A DNA stretch of 64,000 nucleotides from Viola odorata. Lineage: Eukaryota; Streptophyta; Magnoliopsida; Malpighiales; Violaceae. How positions within the stretch are numbered: position 1 is the first letter of the stretch; every line of letters begins with the position of its first letter. The position numbers and the translations under genes are program-made. The notes beneath the pieces are model-generated. The model worked only from the letters and a program-made list of their open reading frames with translations, was not told the origin of the DNA and did not search any database. The stretch lies in the NCBI GenBank assembly GCA_963691705.1, contig OY829541.1, positions 36,845,661 through 36,909,660 on the forward strand, read 5' to 3'. Below are positions 48,403 through 60,002 of the stretch, piece by piece.

Positions 48403-49472
48403 TTTGTAGAAGAGTCCACGCAAGGTCTCTTTTTTTGTTGTTGTTGCTAAGCAACCATTATTATCTTAGAGGTTGATTTAATCACATTTTAATTTATTAA
48501 TCTCTAATCATTTCATTTGTAATTGAAGCTTTCTTTTTATCTTAACAAAATAAGAAAATACAGTCTCAGTCCACTAAATGGAATAAGCCCATACAAACCA
48601 ATTGTGGCCCAAACAAGAAAGACTCAGCTTTGCATCAAAGCCCAGCCTGACCCACAAAAACGCCATACAAACATATCGGTGTAACTAGTGACGCTTACAA
48701 GATAGGTAAAGTCTTGAATCCAATTTTCTATATTAACAAACAAACAAAAAACTAAACGAACAATCGTTAGCGCACCCCAACTAGATCAAGTCAACTCTAA
48801 CTCAAACTAAACCAAGCATCATAGAGAAAACCAATAAGTATATATTCGAAATGCTTGAATAACTATCGACAATGGTGAAACCAATACATGCAACCATCTA
48901 AAAGAATCATAGAAAAGTAAAGGAGAGAGATAACTCTTTTTAGAAACACACAAGATTGTAGTATAGTTGATTGATGCTTGTTAACTTTATAAGGTAAGTC
49001 ATGAATTTGATTCATCTAAAGGACATGGCCTGAGGTAATGTAGGATTCCCTTGTTAAAATAATCCTAAATTCCTAGGAATGTCTTGTTTGGTATGCATAG
49101 AATTAGGGAATCCTAAAAATTTAGAATTGCGTAGAAAAACTTTTCCCCGCAATGAGTAAAATACAAAGGAAAAATGATTACCTCCAAAATAGGTAGTATT
49201 TTAGAATTCTCGTGAAAAGAAAAAATGAATTATATTGTTATGATAAAACTACCATTAAAAGTAGGCATTATATAATATAAAAATATAATTACTATTATGT
49301 AATAATATGTTTTTACATAATAATACACCATCAATTTCTAATATATTATTAAATTGTACTAGGATAGGATATAATAAAGCATTTTATTATATTAACATTT
49401 CATATATAATCATATTATGATAATAATTTATTATTATAGAATACACATATTTTATAATTATATACTATATAC
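48403..49472. other. Intergenic, nothing recognised
   Basis: AT-rich spacer without supported coding sequence. No transposon termini were found. Confidence 0.5.
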
Positions 49473-49474
49473 TA

Positions 49475-49734
49475 CTCCCTCTGAACTCCAATAATTGTCA
49501 CTTTCTTATGAATTCTTACTGTTCATAATACTTGTCATTTTATGCATTCCGAAACATATACTTTGTGCAAATGATAATTTCTTTTTATGTATCAACCCAA
49601 TTTGATGATAGTGTGGTAATTTGAGTGGAAATTAGGAGTAAAAATGAAACAATGTGGAATAAAATAAGATCAAAGATCATTGTCCTACGAATTTTTACTA
49701 TTTCAGAAAGTCAATCATTGAAATCCGGAGGGAG
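49475..49734. mobile_element. Stowaway MITE, copy 2
   Basis: 260 bp starting CTCCCTCTGAACTCCAATAA and ending in the inverse (AAATCCGGAGGGAG), flanked by TA (49473-49474, 49735-49736). It is the same family as 34582-34836. Confidence 0.9.
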
Positions 49735-49736
49735 TA

Positions 49737-50560
49737 TTATTGTATATTTGCTATAGTAAATAATATATAGTACAATATTATATAATGACATAACATGTTT
49801 ATTAAACATCATATTTATAAAATATTTATTTTTATACATTATATAATAATAGTAATTGTAATAATGTATGATAATATAATAGTATATAAATATTGTAATA
49901 TACTGTATATTAGTACTATATAATATAATAATATATTAATAATATAATTTGTAGGGTACTTTGATAAAAAGAAAAAAGAAATATATACTCATATACCATT
50001 CAGACAAGATATTTTTCTTTTCCCAAGAATTATGCATAATGCAACTAAACAAAATAATCTTTTATTCTTAACATTTCCTAAAGAAAATGATTCTCTAGAT
50101 AAAATAATTTTGTAGGTAATTTTAGAATCCCTCAACTAAACATTTTAAAAGAATTTCTTGTAATAGGAAAAAATTATAATAAATTATTTTTTTTATAAAT
50201 AAAAAAACCCTTTCTAGAAACTATGGTAGAAAGTTTCTTCACTTTTGTTCAAAATTCTCTACCATGTTTAATTCTACACATTTAAAAGTGTTTTTAATCT
50301 AACCCCAAGTGTCCATTTCTTAACCTTGGCTTTAGCTAATGCTAAAATATGAAAAAATAATAATTCAATTTATAGAAAAACTGCTCTCTTTATTTTTTTA
50401 GTAGCCATGCTTAAGATATTTCAAAATTAATTTATTAATAAAAATGTACTAACGTGTCAAAATATAATCGATTATATCTTTTTAATTAAATTAAATTATT
50501 ATTATTTTTTATTTAAATAAATAATTAACGAATGAACCTACCTTTACTTTTTAATGTTAA
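49737..50560. other. AT-rich spacer upstream of the CobW gene
   Basis: Very AT-rich, with TATAATA-type low-complexity runs (49740-49950). It may be matrix-attachment-like DNA; nothing specific is recognised. Confidence 0.45.
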
Positions 50561-50567
50561 TATAAAA
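50561..50567 (+). promoter_or_regulatory. Probable TATA box of the CobW-like gene
   Basis: TATAAAA lies 142 bp before the ATG at 50703, a normal spacing for a short plant 5' leader. It is the closest such motif to the gene, but surrounding AT richness lowers certainty. Confidence 0.45.
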
Positions 50568-50702
50568 CATTTCTCATTCGCAGAAAAGAAAAACCAGAAA
50601 AGACCGACAAAAAAAAATCTCGTTAACTAACCACTTAACCACTCCCCCGGCGAGACATAAGTCCCATCCGAAACTCTCCTCAGTTCTCTACTCTCATCCA
50701 TC

Positions 50703-53700
50703 ATGACTTCTTCACTCTCCTTCGACATAGCTGCTACCACTTTCCTCACCGTAACTTCTCGTCATCGCCGCACGATCCTCCCTCTCTTGTTCAAACCCCT
50801 CTCGCGCTCATTTCACTCCACACCATCCCTCTCGCTCTCCTTCTCCAAACCTCCCACTTCCACCTGCCGCCGCAGGTTCTCCGTCGCCGCCGCCACCTCC
50901 ACCGCCACTCCTCCACAAAGTGAAGATTCTGAATTAACCACCAAGATTCCTCCTGATAACAGAATACCTGCCACCATAATTACTGGTTTCCTGGGTTCTG
51001 GAAAGGTATTGTTTTTTGCTCATTTCTGTGTTTATTTCTTTGATACCTTTTTGGGACTTATGTTTTGTGGGGCGTTTATCTTGTGATTGGTTATGATGCT
51101 GTGTATTAACTTTGGGATTTTGTCATGGTGGTGATGAAACAGACAACATTGCTTAACCATATATTGACTGCTAACCATGGAAAGCGCATCGCAGTGATTG
51201 AAAACGAGGTATAAACTTTGAATTCTGTCTCATTATTCGTTTAATATTGACTTGTTCCTTGTAAGCCTTCATGAAAAACAAGAAGCTAAATGCGTTTATT
51301 AGCCAATAGGAGAACTGTTCATGGGTCTGTATTCTTTCAGTGACTTCACATTCTGCTTTTTAAAATGAATGCCTCTGGAATATCTTTGTAGGATGGCCAG
51401 TGTAGTGCTAGAAACAAGAGGGTCAGTTTTTTATTGTCACATGTTAGGGTTATTTGTGTACAACCATACATGTTAGGGTGGTTTGATTTACTCTCAGAGG
51501 CAAGGCTGGTTGGTATGAGTAGCACTTTGCAGTAGTCTGTGAAATTGAATTTAAACTCGAGCTTACTAAGAAGAGGGGTTCACACTTATTAGTGTGTGGC
51601 CACACTTGTGAGGTGGCTAGGATAGTTCAGCAGCAAGAGGGATGATTAGCGTGGTTCACTAGTCAGTGGAATTTGGGCACATGGTAAGCATCCTAATGCA
51701 ATATTATTCTGCATATCATCTCAATGATTGATGGGTTAAGAAGTAGGAGAGAGTTTCTGGATTTTACTTTATGCAAAAAATGTATTAATTTTCCTGCATT
51801 TTGTTATTCTTTTTATTTAACTTATCCTGTTCTAATTGTTAATTCCCTTTTTGAAGGGGGTAAAGAAAGATTTCATATTTTTTTTCTGTTCTTTTTTGCA
51901 GTTTGGTGAAGTAGACATTGATGGTTCTCTAGTTGCTGCGAAAACTACCGGTGCAGAGGACATAGTTATGCTGAACAATGGTTGTTTGTGCTGTACCGTT
52001 AGGGGTGACCTTGTGAGGATGATTTCGGAACTGGTTAACCGAAAGAAAGGGAAATTCGATCACATTGTAATAGAGACCACAGGTAAGAAACTGATCAAAC
52101 CGATTGGTATAAATAGTAAGTTATGCAAGTTCTGTACATGTTGTTCTTGCATTTCCTTCTGATTTTACTAGTACTCTGAAAGGAAGTAGAGAAAGTGGTG
52201 TACCGGTTTATTTATATATTTATGTACTTCTCTTTATGTGAAATTAAGTTACAGCATGTGATGCGCTATTCAAATATTCTATATCTGAGAAAACATTGTT
52301 ATCATTTCACAGGACTAGCTAATCCAGCACCAATCATTCAAACCTTTTACGCTGAGGATGTAGTTTTTAATGATGTAAAGTTGGATGGTGTTGTCACTTT
52401 GGTTGATGCTAAACACGCTACTCTGCATCTGGATGAGGTTAAGCCAGAAGGAATAGTGAATGAGGCAGTGGAGCAAATTGCTTATGCTGATCGAGTTATA
52501 GTGAATAAGGTACTCATCATCAATGTGTTTCATTTTATATAGTGCTTGGTTTGGCCTCAGTCTACTCAAGTGTGTCATTTTCCAGAGTTTGTTTGGGTCA
52601 AACCATAAGGCTTTGTCAAAGACTTGAATTTTCCTCTATCATTGCATGGTTTCTGTTCCTACATGCTTTTTGAGTTTTTGGTTAGCTATCCTTCAGCAGA
52701 GAATTAACTCACCTTCGTGGGAAGAAACTCCAGCCTTGTCTTAGGGCGAAGATTACTACTAAATTTGCTGCTAGGTTCTTAACTCATTTTTTTTGTTTTT
52801 TATTTATTTTGCCAGACTGACCTTGTTGGTGAGAAAGAAATCGCTTCCTTGGTGCAGCGAATAAAGGTTGGTTTCCTGCATTCAACTCCTTAACTCATTT
52901 GTTTCTGGCTTTCTCTTTTCTTGGCTGTGAATCCTTTTCGAGGAGGTTGAATGTGTCTATGAATGCAGAGCATAAATGGTATGGCTCATTTAGAGCGGAC
53001 TCAGTTTGGAAAAGTTGACTTGGATTATGTCCTTGGCATTGGAGGCTTTGATCTGGAGAGGTCATTCGCTCACTGTTTCTGCATTTAGTTCATTCTTTTA
53101 TCACAGCACTCCCTGTTTCTACATTGTTTATTTAGGCGTGTAGTTTTGTTTTCCATAAAAGAAGCAACTTTATTTTACTTCACTACCTCTCTTATTACCT
53201 CCTCCACCTCCACCGCCCCCGCCCTCCCCAACATTTCTTTGGTTGTCTGTTTTTATTACCGAGTGAAATTTATCTATCCTATCATTTTTTACCTTTTCCT
53301 AAACTGGGGTTTGTTATACCCCTTCCAGACCGTATACAGTACATACTATAGTCACACTAGGATAACTGAATATTACCACTTAACTACAATAAATGGAGTT
53401 GTCTGCTAATAGTTGCTATTTCCTTTCAGGATTGAGAGTGCTGTAAGTGAAGGCAGCCATAAGGAAGAGCATGTCAGTCATGCCCATCATGATCACGATC
53501 ATGATCACAACCATCATCACCACCATGACCATGGCCACAAGCATGGTAGTGCTTTGCATTCACAATTGTTGTTCTTTGGTATCTTGATAGCTAGATGCGT
53601 GAAATGCACTGCTATGTTCAAATTACTAGTTTCTGGATGTGTGTGAAGTTATTACAATAAAAATGATGATTCTTGTCAGGAAAACATGTGTAATCTTAAA

Positions 53701-55192
53701 CTTGAGTTTCTATTACCATGGCTGTATGAAACCTTGAGTGCCAAGAAGATGCATGTAAGACTTAGAACTTAAAGGGTTGGGGGCTAGTATTATCATTTCA
53801 GCTAAGTTATTCAGGTAATTTAATTGAAAAGATTGATGCTGAAACGTTTTGTGAAATGTACATTATGTAGAGGACTATAGATTGTCAGTATGTGTTTAGT
53901 CCTCAGTACCTGGCAGACTATTGTTTTATCTTCTGGAAGTCTCTAATTAAGTATCAACTGCTCAGTCTGTATATCATGTGGGATAGTTCTCTCTAGTAAT
54001 ATTTAAAGATCATATTCAACAAATTGTCAAATATATAATTATTGCTGTATGCATCATTTTACTTTTCCTTATTGGGCAGACATGTTTGTTACTATATTCG
54101 AGTATTTTGAGGTCGTTCTGTTAAACTCTATTTGTAGTCCTGCGGTAGATAAGTACGCAGAAAGATGGTATAAATGCCACGTGTGAAATCTTCTTGGAGT
54201 TACTTCCTTGTGAGGGGAAACAGTTTTTTTTATTCGTTCTTGTAAGTATTATTACTTCCTTATTTCTTACGGTAGGTTATCGTAAAGTTTTGTTAAGGCT
54301 ATGACAATGTTAAGTCTATGTGATTGTATATGCATAATTCTGATGATTTTATATTTGGATACACAATTCGTACTTATTTAGCTATTTGTAGTTTTGTTTA
54401 TTGGATGAGCTTTGCTAGCTCTTTTAGGGCATAATTTTGTGAATTAGTTCTGTCAAAGTTGTAATAATATCATGAACTAACAACAATCTTGTGGCTACTT
54501 TCATGCAGAGCATCATGATGGGCACCATTCCCATGATCACATTCATGATCCCGGTGTTTCTTCTGTCAGCATAGTTTGTGAGGGGAGCTTGGATTTAGAG
54601 AAGGTTGGTTTTCTACTTTTTGTTTGTCCATGTCCTAATACTCAAGATCCTTGGAAGCTTGGAGAAAGAAAAATTAATGCAGATTCATCATTCATGATGT
54701 CACTTTCCATTGTCTGCATGCCTTTTATTTATTTAGGCTAATAATGGTGAAGAACTATAATAATGGAGTGATGTGTTACTGTTGTAATTTTCAGGCTAAC
54801 ATGTGGCTCGGCACACTTCTAATGGAACATAGTGAGGACATATATCGGATGAAAGGTCTCTTATCTGTTCAGGGCATGGATGAGAGATTTGTGTTTCAGG
54901 TGGGGGGTGCATTGATTTGACTAGTAGTTTTGCCGTGATTTTACAATTTTCCTGAGTAGTTTTCATTCGTACATTGGCTGAAAGGCATCTTACGGGTATT
55001 TGTCTAGTGCTGGAAATGCATGTACCTTTCCTGAACGTGTTTTTTGGTCGGCAGGGTGTTCACGATATCTTCCAAGGTTCACCTGATCGGTTATGGGGTG
55101 AAGACGAACCTAGAGTGAACAAGATTGTGTTCATTGGGAAGAATTTGGATAAGCAGGAGATTGAGAAGGGCTTTAGAGCCTGTTTACTATGA
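50703..55192 (+). CDS. CobW-like G3E GTPase / metal chaperone, plastid-targeted (At1g15730-like)
   Basis: 447 aa in ten exons: 50703-51005, 51143-51208, 51902-52082, 52313-52509, 52816-52866, 52969-53060, 53430-53545, 54509-54603, 54795-54899, 55055-55192. Phases agree. The first roughly 70 residues are rich in Ser, Thr and Arg and poor in acids, typical of a chloroplast transit peptide. The G3E core follows: Walker A GFLGSGKT (95-102), the metal-binding CLCC (151-154), IETTGLANPAP (from about 180) and the guanine-specificity NKTD (248-251). A His/Asp tract (about 305-345) separates it from the C-terminal CobW_C domain. Family members are GTPases linked to Zn or Co delivery; in plants, relatives are plastid proteins. 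The exact substrate is unknown. Confidence 0.94.
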
Positions 55193-55929
55193 TACTTAAG
55201 GAAGGAAAAAGCTTTATACTCGGCAGAAGTTTGAATTTTGCATTCTTATTAGAATAAGGTCAGACTGTTCCGGTTTGAACATTAGTGTCATGGACTTTTT
55301 ATCAAATCCTATTGTAGTTAACGTATGTAGTTCAACTTGTTTCTCACGTGTCGTTGTTAGTTAGCAAGATCGGTATATAACCAATCCATAACCATACGCG
55401 GGTACCTCATTCCTTAACAAGAACAAAACAAGAGAAATAAATGTACCATTATCCATCAAATTTAAACCTTCTACATTAAAAAGGATTTGATTTATCTCCG
55501 TGTATTCTATGGATGATGCAATCTCCCCCTTTGTTATATTTTATTTACCAGTAGGATTTGATTTATCTCAAGTGAGCTTGTATCATTTTAATCAATCGTG
55601 AGAAAGAAAATATAAATGAAGAGAATAATTACAAGGAAAACATGACATGAATTTCGTTTATGTTATTTGTAATTATTGATAAATTTCGTTTATGAAGAGA
55701 ATAATTACAAGAAAATAAATTAGGTCTTTAGTTTTAACCGTGTCTTGCAACTTTTTTGTTCAATTTTTACTAATGTAAGAGAAGAAAAATATTAAGCCAA
55801 TTGTAAAATTCCTTGGTCAAAACCCGGAGGCGGATTTCTTTCCGCTACATCACGGCATTACTCATTGCTCCCGTGTCGGTCTTTTGTCAATCCCTCGTTG
55901 GTCTTGGTCGTACACACTCACACGAAGAG
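55193..55929. other. CobW 3' UTR and intergenic DNA
   Basis: 3' UTR followed by AT-rich DNA leading to the next gene, with repeated ATTTCGTTTATG and GAGAATAATTACAAG phrases near 55615-55710. No further gene. Confidence 0.45.
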
Positions 55930-57768
55930 ATGGAGGAGGTTGACCTTCTTCAAAGAACTACTGGTGTAGATTTGGCAAGGATTTTATGCTCCATTGTCCA
56001 ATCTCTGGCTGTTGTTGAGACTTCTGCTCTGCTTGCTCAAAATTCTCTCCTTTGGCATCTCCTCGTGGTATACATGCTCACTCTCTTGGCTTTTCTCCTC
56101 TTAGTACAATGAATGGAATTTATGTGGTGAGGTTGTTTTTGTGGATGGAAGCTTTATCTCTATAAAAGGGTTTGCTTTGTACAAATGTTCGTTTTAGTTG
56201 GTTATGTTTTGTGGACAAGGATTTCGGGTTATAGGTTGGATTTTGCAATCTTGAGCATTTTTGGCTGAAAAAGGTTCTCTTTTTACTTTACTGCTTTGTG
56301 AAATAATTGCTGTTCTGTCAATGCTGATGGGGTTATTGGAGTACATGGTCCTTGTTTTCGTTTTATGGTTTTAAGAAATGGGTATTGAAGAATATGATTC
56401 TTTCTAGTTATGCTTTGGGTTTTGAAATATATAGAGTTTTGGGATAGAATTTTGTTTGTCTTGTTATTGCCTGCTTGGATGATTTATTTTCCATGGCAGA
56501 TTGGAATGTAGTACTTTCTCATTTTTGTTAATTTATGGTTTGGTAACTGTTTTATCTATAGTGAAGATCGTCAGTTTAATGTTTCTTTTACTTTGGGTTC
56601 CTTATTTTATTGAAGATAAGATCAAAGAAATGGATTACAGAACTGTGGATTTTCAGATTTACACACTTAATGAACAATTGATGGAGCTTTCAGGAGATAT
56701 AAGAAATATATGCAATTGTATAATTGGTGCTGTCTCTTATTGAACCAGCATTTTTTGCTTCTCTGTTGTCTGATTTTAGGCATTGATTTTCAGCTTACAA
56801 TCTTTGCTATCGCTTGTGACGTGGCATTTAGCTGTCTGATAAGTTACGCTTTCAGCTTACAACCTTTGCTTTGGAAATAGTCAGTCGCTAAATGGCAATG
56901 AGTTCCTATGTTATTGCTCGCTGTCTCACGGTTGTCTGGAGGCAAGTGGGAGATTTGAGCTGTCCTTTACAGTTTTGTTTTTGTAGCCCTATTCTTCTGT
57001 TTTCAGGTCTTCCTTTAGGTGATCTAGTATTTCTTTTTTGTTTCAATGCCAGATTTGCGTTGGTTGTATCTTTCCAATATTTTATTAGTTTACGGGATAT
57101 AAAGTTAGGACTTGTATCTAGACCCAGCGCTCCTTATGTCACAATGATCCGCAGAGCTATACGCTGATTGTTTGTGTGTTTTGCTTTTGGCTTATAAATT
57201 TTGCCAAAACGGCTATATTTTTCTTGGTGGACTGTTTCATCTTTTTCAAATGCTTTTGAATTGTTATTTGTTTCTTTTTAATTTCTGCCTTATTTATAAA
57301 TGCTTATAACCTCAGAAGAGATGTCAGCTGGATGGAATAGAAATTTTATCAGGTTTTACTGCAGTTGACAAGAGGTAAACATTAGTAATTTTTCTTTGGT
57401 TTTGACTTGAAGTGAACTTGATAAGGTAATAACTTAGCGTATTCAGCTGCAGGTTTCCTTTTGGTGCACTAAATAGAGTGGAAAAAACTGCTGCAGAAGC
57501 TAAGGATTCTGGTGAAGGTGAGGACAGCGACGATGGTGATGACAGCAATGATGATGGTGATCAAGATGATGATTCAGATGGGGAGGAGAGCGATGATAAC
57601 GATGATTCTGACGCAGAGGCTAACAGTGATGAAGAGAGTGATGATGATAGTGATGATGATGAAGATGATGACGAAGATGATGACGATGAGGACGATGATG
57701 ATGAGGATGATGGCAGTGATGAAGATGATGAAGAAGGAGCGCAGCCACCTTCTAAACGGAAGAAGTGA
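55930..57768 (+). CDS. Acidic, probably nuclear protein of unknown function
   Basis: I do not recognise this gene. The first exon starts at ATG 55930 (MEEVDLLQRTTGVDLARILC) and reaches a donor GTG|GTATAC at 56067. The last two exons are well defined: 57316-57374 (KRCQLDGIEILSGFTAVDKR) and 57453-57768, joined in phase AG|G. The C-terminus is a run of Asp/Glu/Ser (about 57520-57740) ending QPPSKRKK, a basic tail that could be a nuclear localisation signal. The segment 56600-56720 (KEMDYRTVDFQIYTLNEQLM) may be an intermediate exon, but its borders do not fit phase cleanly. Acidic tails of this kind occur in histone chaperones and nucleolar proteins; assigning such a role is inference. The exon model between 56067 and 57316 is unresolved. 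Confidence 0.55.
57500..57745 (+). repeat. GAT/GAC-rich simple repeat encoding the acidic tail
   Basis: Degenerate GATGAT/GACGAT trinucleotide repeat within the last exon of the acidic-protein gene. Length may be polymorphic. The other frames give a Met-rich shadow ORF that is not real. Confidence 0.85.
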
Positions 57769-58717
57769 GGATGTTTATTCTTTGAAATGGGTCTGGTCTG
57801 CTGTGGCCTGAAGGGATTTTATTTCACTATATTAGTTGTAGTCAGCAGTGATGAGCATAGCAATAGTTTCACAAAACTGTCATTTATATTACCTGTAGTT
57901 CTAATCCTTCTAATGTTTACCTGGTTAGAGTTTTGTTCCATCAACAACTCCAGGTCTCCTCTTCTTAATATTAGTATTACATGTGATCAATATTTCTAGA
58001 AATATTTTGCGGGCGCTATGGCTGGATTGCAACTGGGTAATCTTGAAGAGTGAAGCTCTATCTTCGGATCGAGTCGTTAGGACAACTCTACCTGATTCAG
58101 TTAGTTAGAAGCAGAGTGATTTCCACAGAATAATCAAATTAATTAAAGAGATGATGATTCATGAAATAAATAGATCAGGCGAAGACACACATGAAGAAAT
58201 AAGAGAAGCTAGGGAACACACATAGGTCTGGACTTTATTTGAAACATACCTATGTTGAGAAGGCATGCTTCTTGACATCACCCTTATGTCAAGATGCATG
58301 TATAGCCCCCTCTAAGGTGATGACGAAAAACCAGCCACAGAGAACAACACAATCTTCCAAGAATGAGCTAAGAGAACACTTCTTCAGCCCAACAAGAGAA
58401 GAAAAAAAATGAAGCAAGTCAAAACAAGCAGACGAAAACAGCAATACTAGCACTAGAGACAATAATAGAGATTTCAAGATTTCTTGCAACAAACAAGTAC
58501 AAGAATCACTCCTACACTGACACAAATTGATGAACTTGTATATAGATCCTATGTTCAAATTGATGAAGTTTACCAAGCTTGGCGGGAATGGGAATCTTGA
58601 ACTTGGTTCCTGCGCTTGAGCATGTGCGAGCATTTGGAAAACTGGGGAGGAGTGAGCAGATCACCCGATGGCGATTATTTATTACAATAATAATGGGAAA
58701 AAAAACTTTTCAAGAAA
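57769..58717. other. 3' region of the acidic-protein gene and intergenic DNA
   Basis: Includes the 3' UTR. A minus-strand ORF (58289-58633) has no recognisable domain. Nothing else is supported. Confidence 0.4.
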
Positions 58718-58789
58718 GGGGCGTTCTGAGAAACAAACTCGGGACCTCTTGCAGTCAAAGCGAGAATCACACCACTAGACCAAACGCCC
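58718..58789 (-). pseudogene. tRNA-Pro-like pseudogene
   Basis: On the minus strand GGGCGTTTGGTCTAGTGG begins a 72-nt tRNA-like unit closing with AACGCCC, a perfect 7-bp acceptor stem. It resembles plant tRNA-Pro(UGG). The anticodon loop now reads TTTGACT (anticodon TGA instead of TGG). The anticodon stem and T stem each carry a C-to-T or G-to-A type mismatch (GCAAG, CTCAG), and the T loop is TTTGTTT rather than TTCGATT. These are the changes expected from CpG decay, so it is most likely a dead copy. Confidence 0.7.
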
Positions 58790-59935
58790 TTCATGTCAGC
58801 AGAGCTGAATTGCCCTTTTTATAACTCTAATCTCTATTTTCTTTATACGCTATGCCAACGGGAGAAGTGCATGGGGTTTTAACCAGCTCCTTTTTTTCAA
58901 GAAAGCTTTGCAACAGCGATAGAAGCACCATGGGATTAATACCTGATGCTTAATGCTAAGAAACTCCATAAACTGATGATCAAGCTATGCTTTTATCAGC
59001 AGGCAACCATATGTAACAACATGTCAACCCATGGGCAACTCTTATACAGCAACACAAATGCTCAAAAGGGTCGTCGATGGGTGATTAGGAAATCGTAGAC
59101 TGTACTGCTTGTATAGTTCTGAATTAACCAAATCCAAACCGAACTGCTCCATAGAGACAGAAATGTATCTGGACTGTACAAGAGCAGAAATATACTCCTA
59201 TTGCCTCATTGTTTGATAATTAAGCATTTACAAAGATAATCGAGTAACAAGAAACTGATGAATAGATAGTATTCCTACTTCTAAATCGACAGGGCCTTTG
59301 CTGACACGATCATTGCTGACTACGAAAATCTGCAGTATAATCAACGCAACATATCTGCCGTTTAGCTTTGTGTGAGTACTTGGATTACTCAGCAATGGAT
59401 GAGCATTACTACGTTAACAGAGCAAGATAAGTCGCATATTGACAGACCAGCAATTACTGAAAGATGCCACAAGATAAAAATAAGAGCAGTGACGCCAATC
59501 CTGCAACTTGCCAAACATGGCTAAGCCGAAACCATATAGGCCAAATTTGATTGGTAGTGTTCACTCAATCTAAGTAATCTTTGTTACTTCCGTGCTTAAA
59601 ACTGACTCTTTCTTTTCAATTTCTGAAAATATTTTTCGTTCCTTTTTCCTTTCTTCTTGAGTTTTCTATTTTGAGCTAGCTTTTCTTTTGAGTCTTTGGT
59701 CTATCATTCTTGTTTCCATCATTATTTCTACTCTAAATCAATTAGGTGTGCATTTCAATCCAATTCGTGCATATCTTTTGATTTTCTTTACCTTTCTTTC
59801 TAAGCTTGTTTTCTTTGCATTTCATGTGCAGTTTTGAGTCTTAGAGTCTTGTGCTAAGCTTAATTTCTTGGTTTGCATTGGAGATAAGAGTGGGTGAGTT
59901 AGTAAGCTTATTTGAGTGTTGTGTGAAACAGGAGA
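58790..59935. other. Intergenic, nothing recognised
   Basis: No gene was found. From about 59590 the T-rich sequence (TTCTTTTCAATTTCTG...) may already be leader DNA of the retroelement that follows, but it does not clearly match the leader of the second copy. Confidence 0.4.
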
Positions 59936-60002
59936 GCCCAAACACGTGAGGGATTGACTAATCCTTTGGTATATAGCAATTCTGTTTTCTTTACCTTTGC
60001 CT

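Noticed and set aside
51724..51909. ORF within the second CobW intron
   Set aside because: Lies between clear GT-AG sites, T-rich and without homology.
57512..57811. Met-rich ORF in the acidic tail region
   Set aside because: Shadow frame of the GAT repeat that encodes the Asp/Glu tail.
58289..58824. ORFs on both strands around the tRNA-like relic
   Set aside because: No domain or splice support; the plus-strand ORF runs through the tRNA-like sequence.
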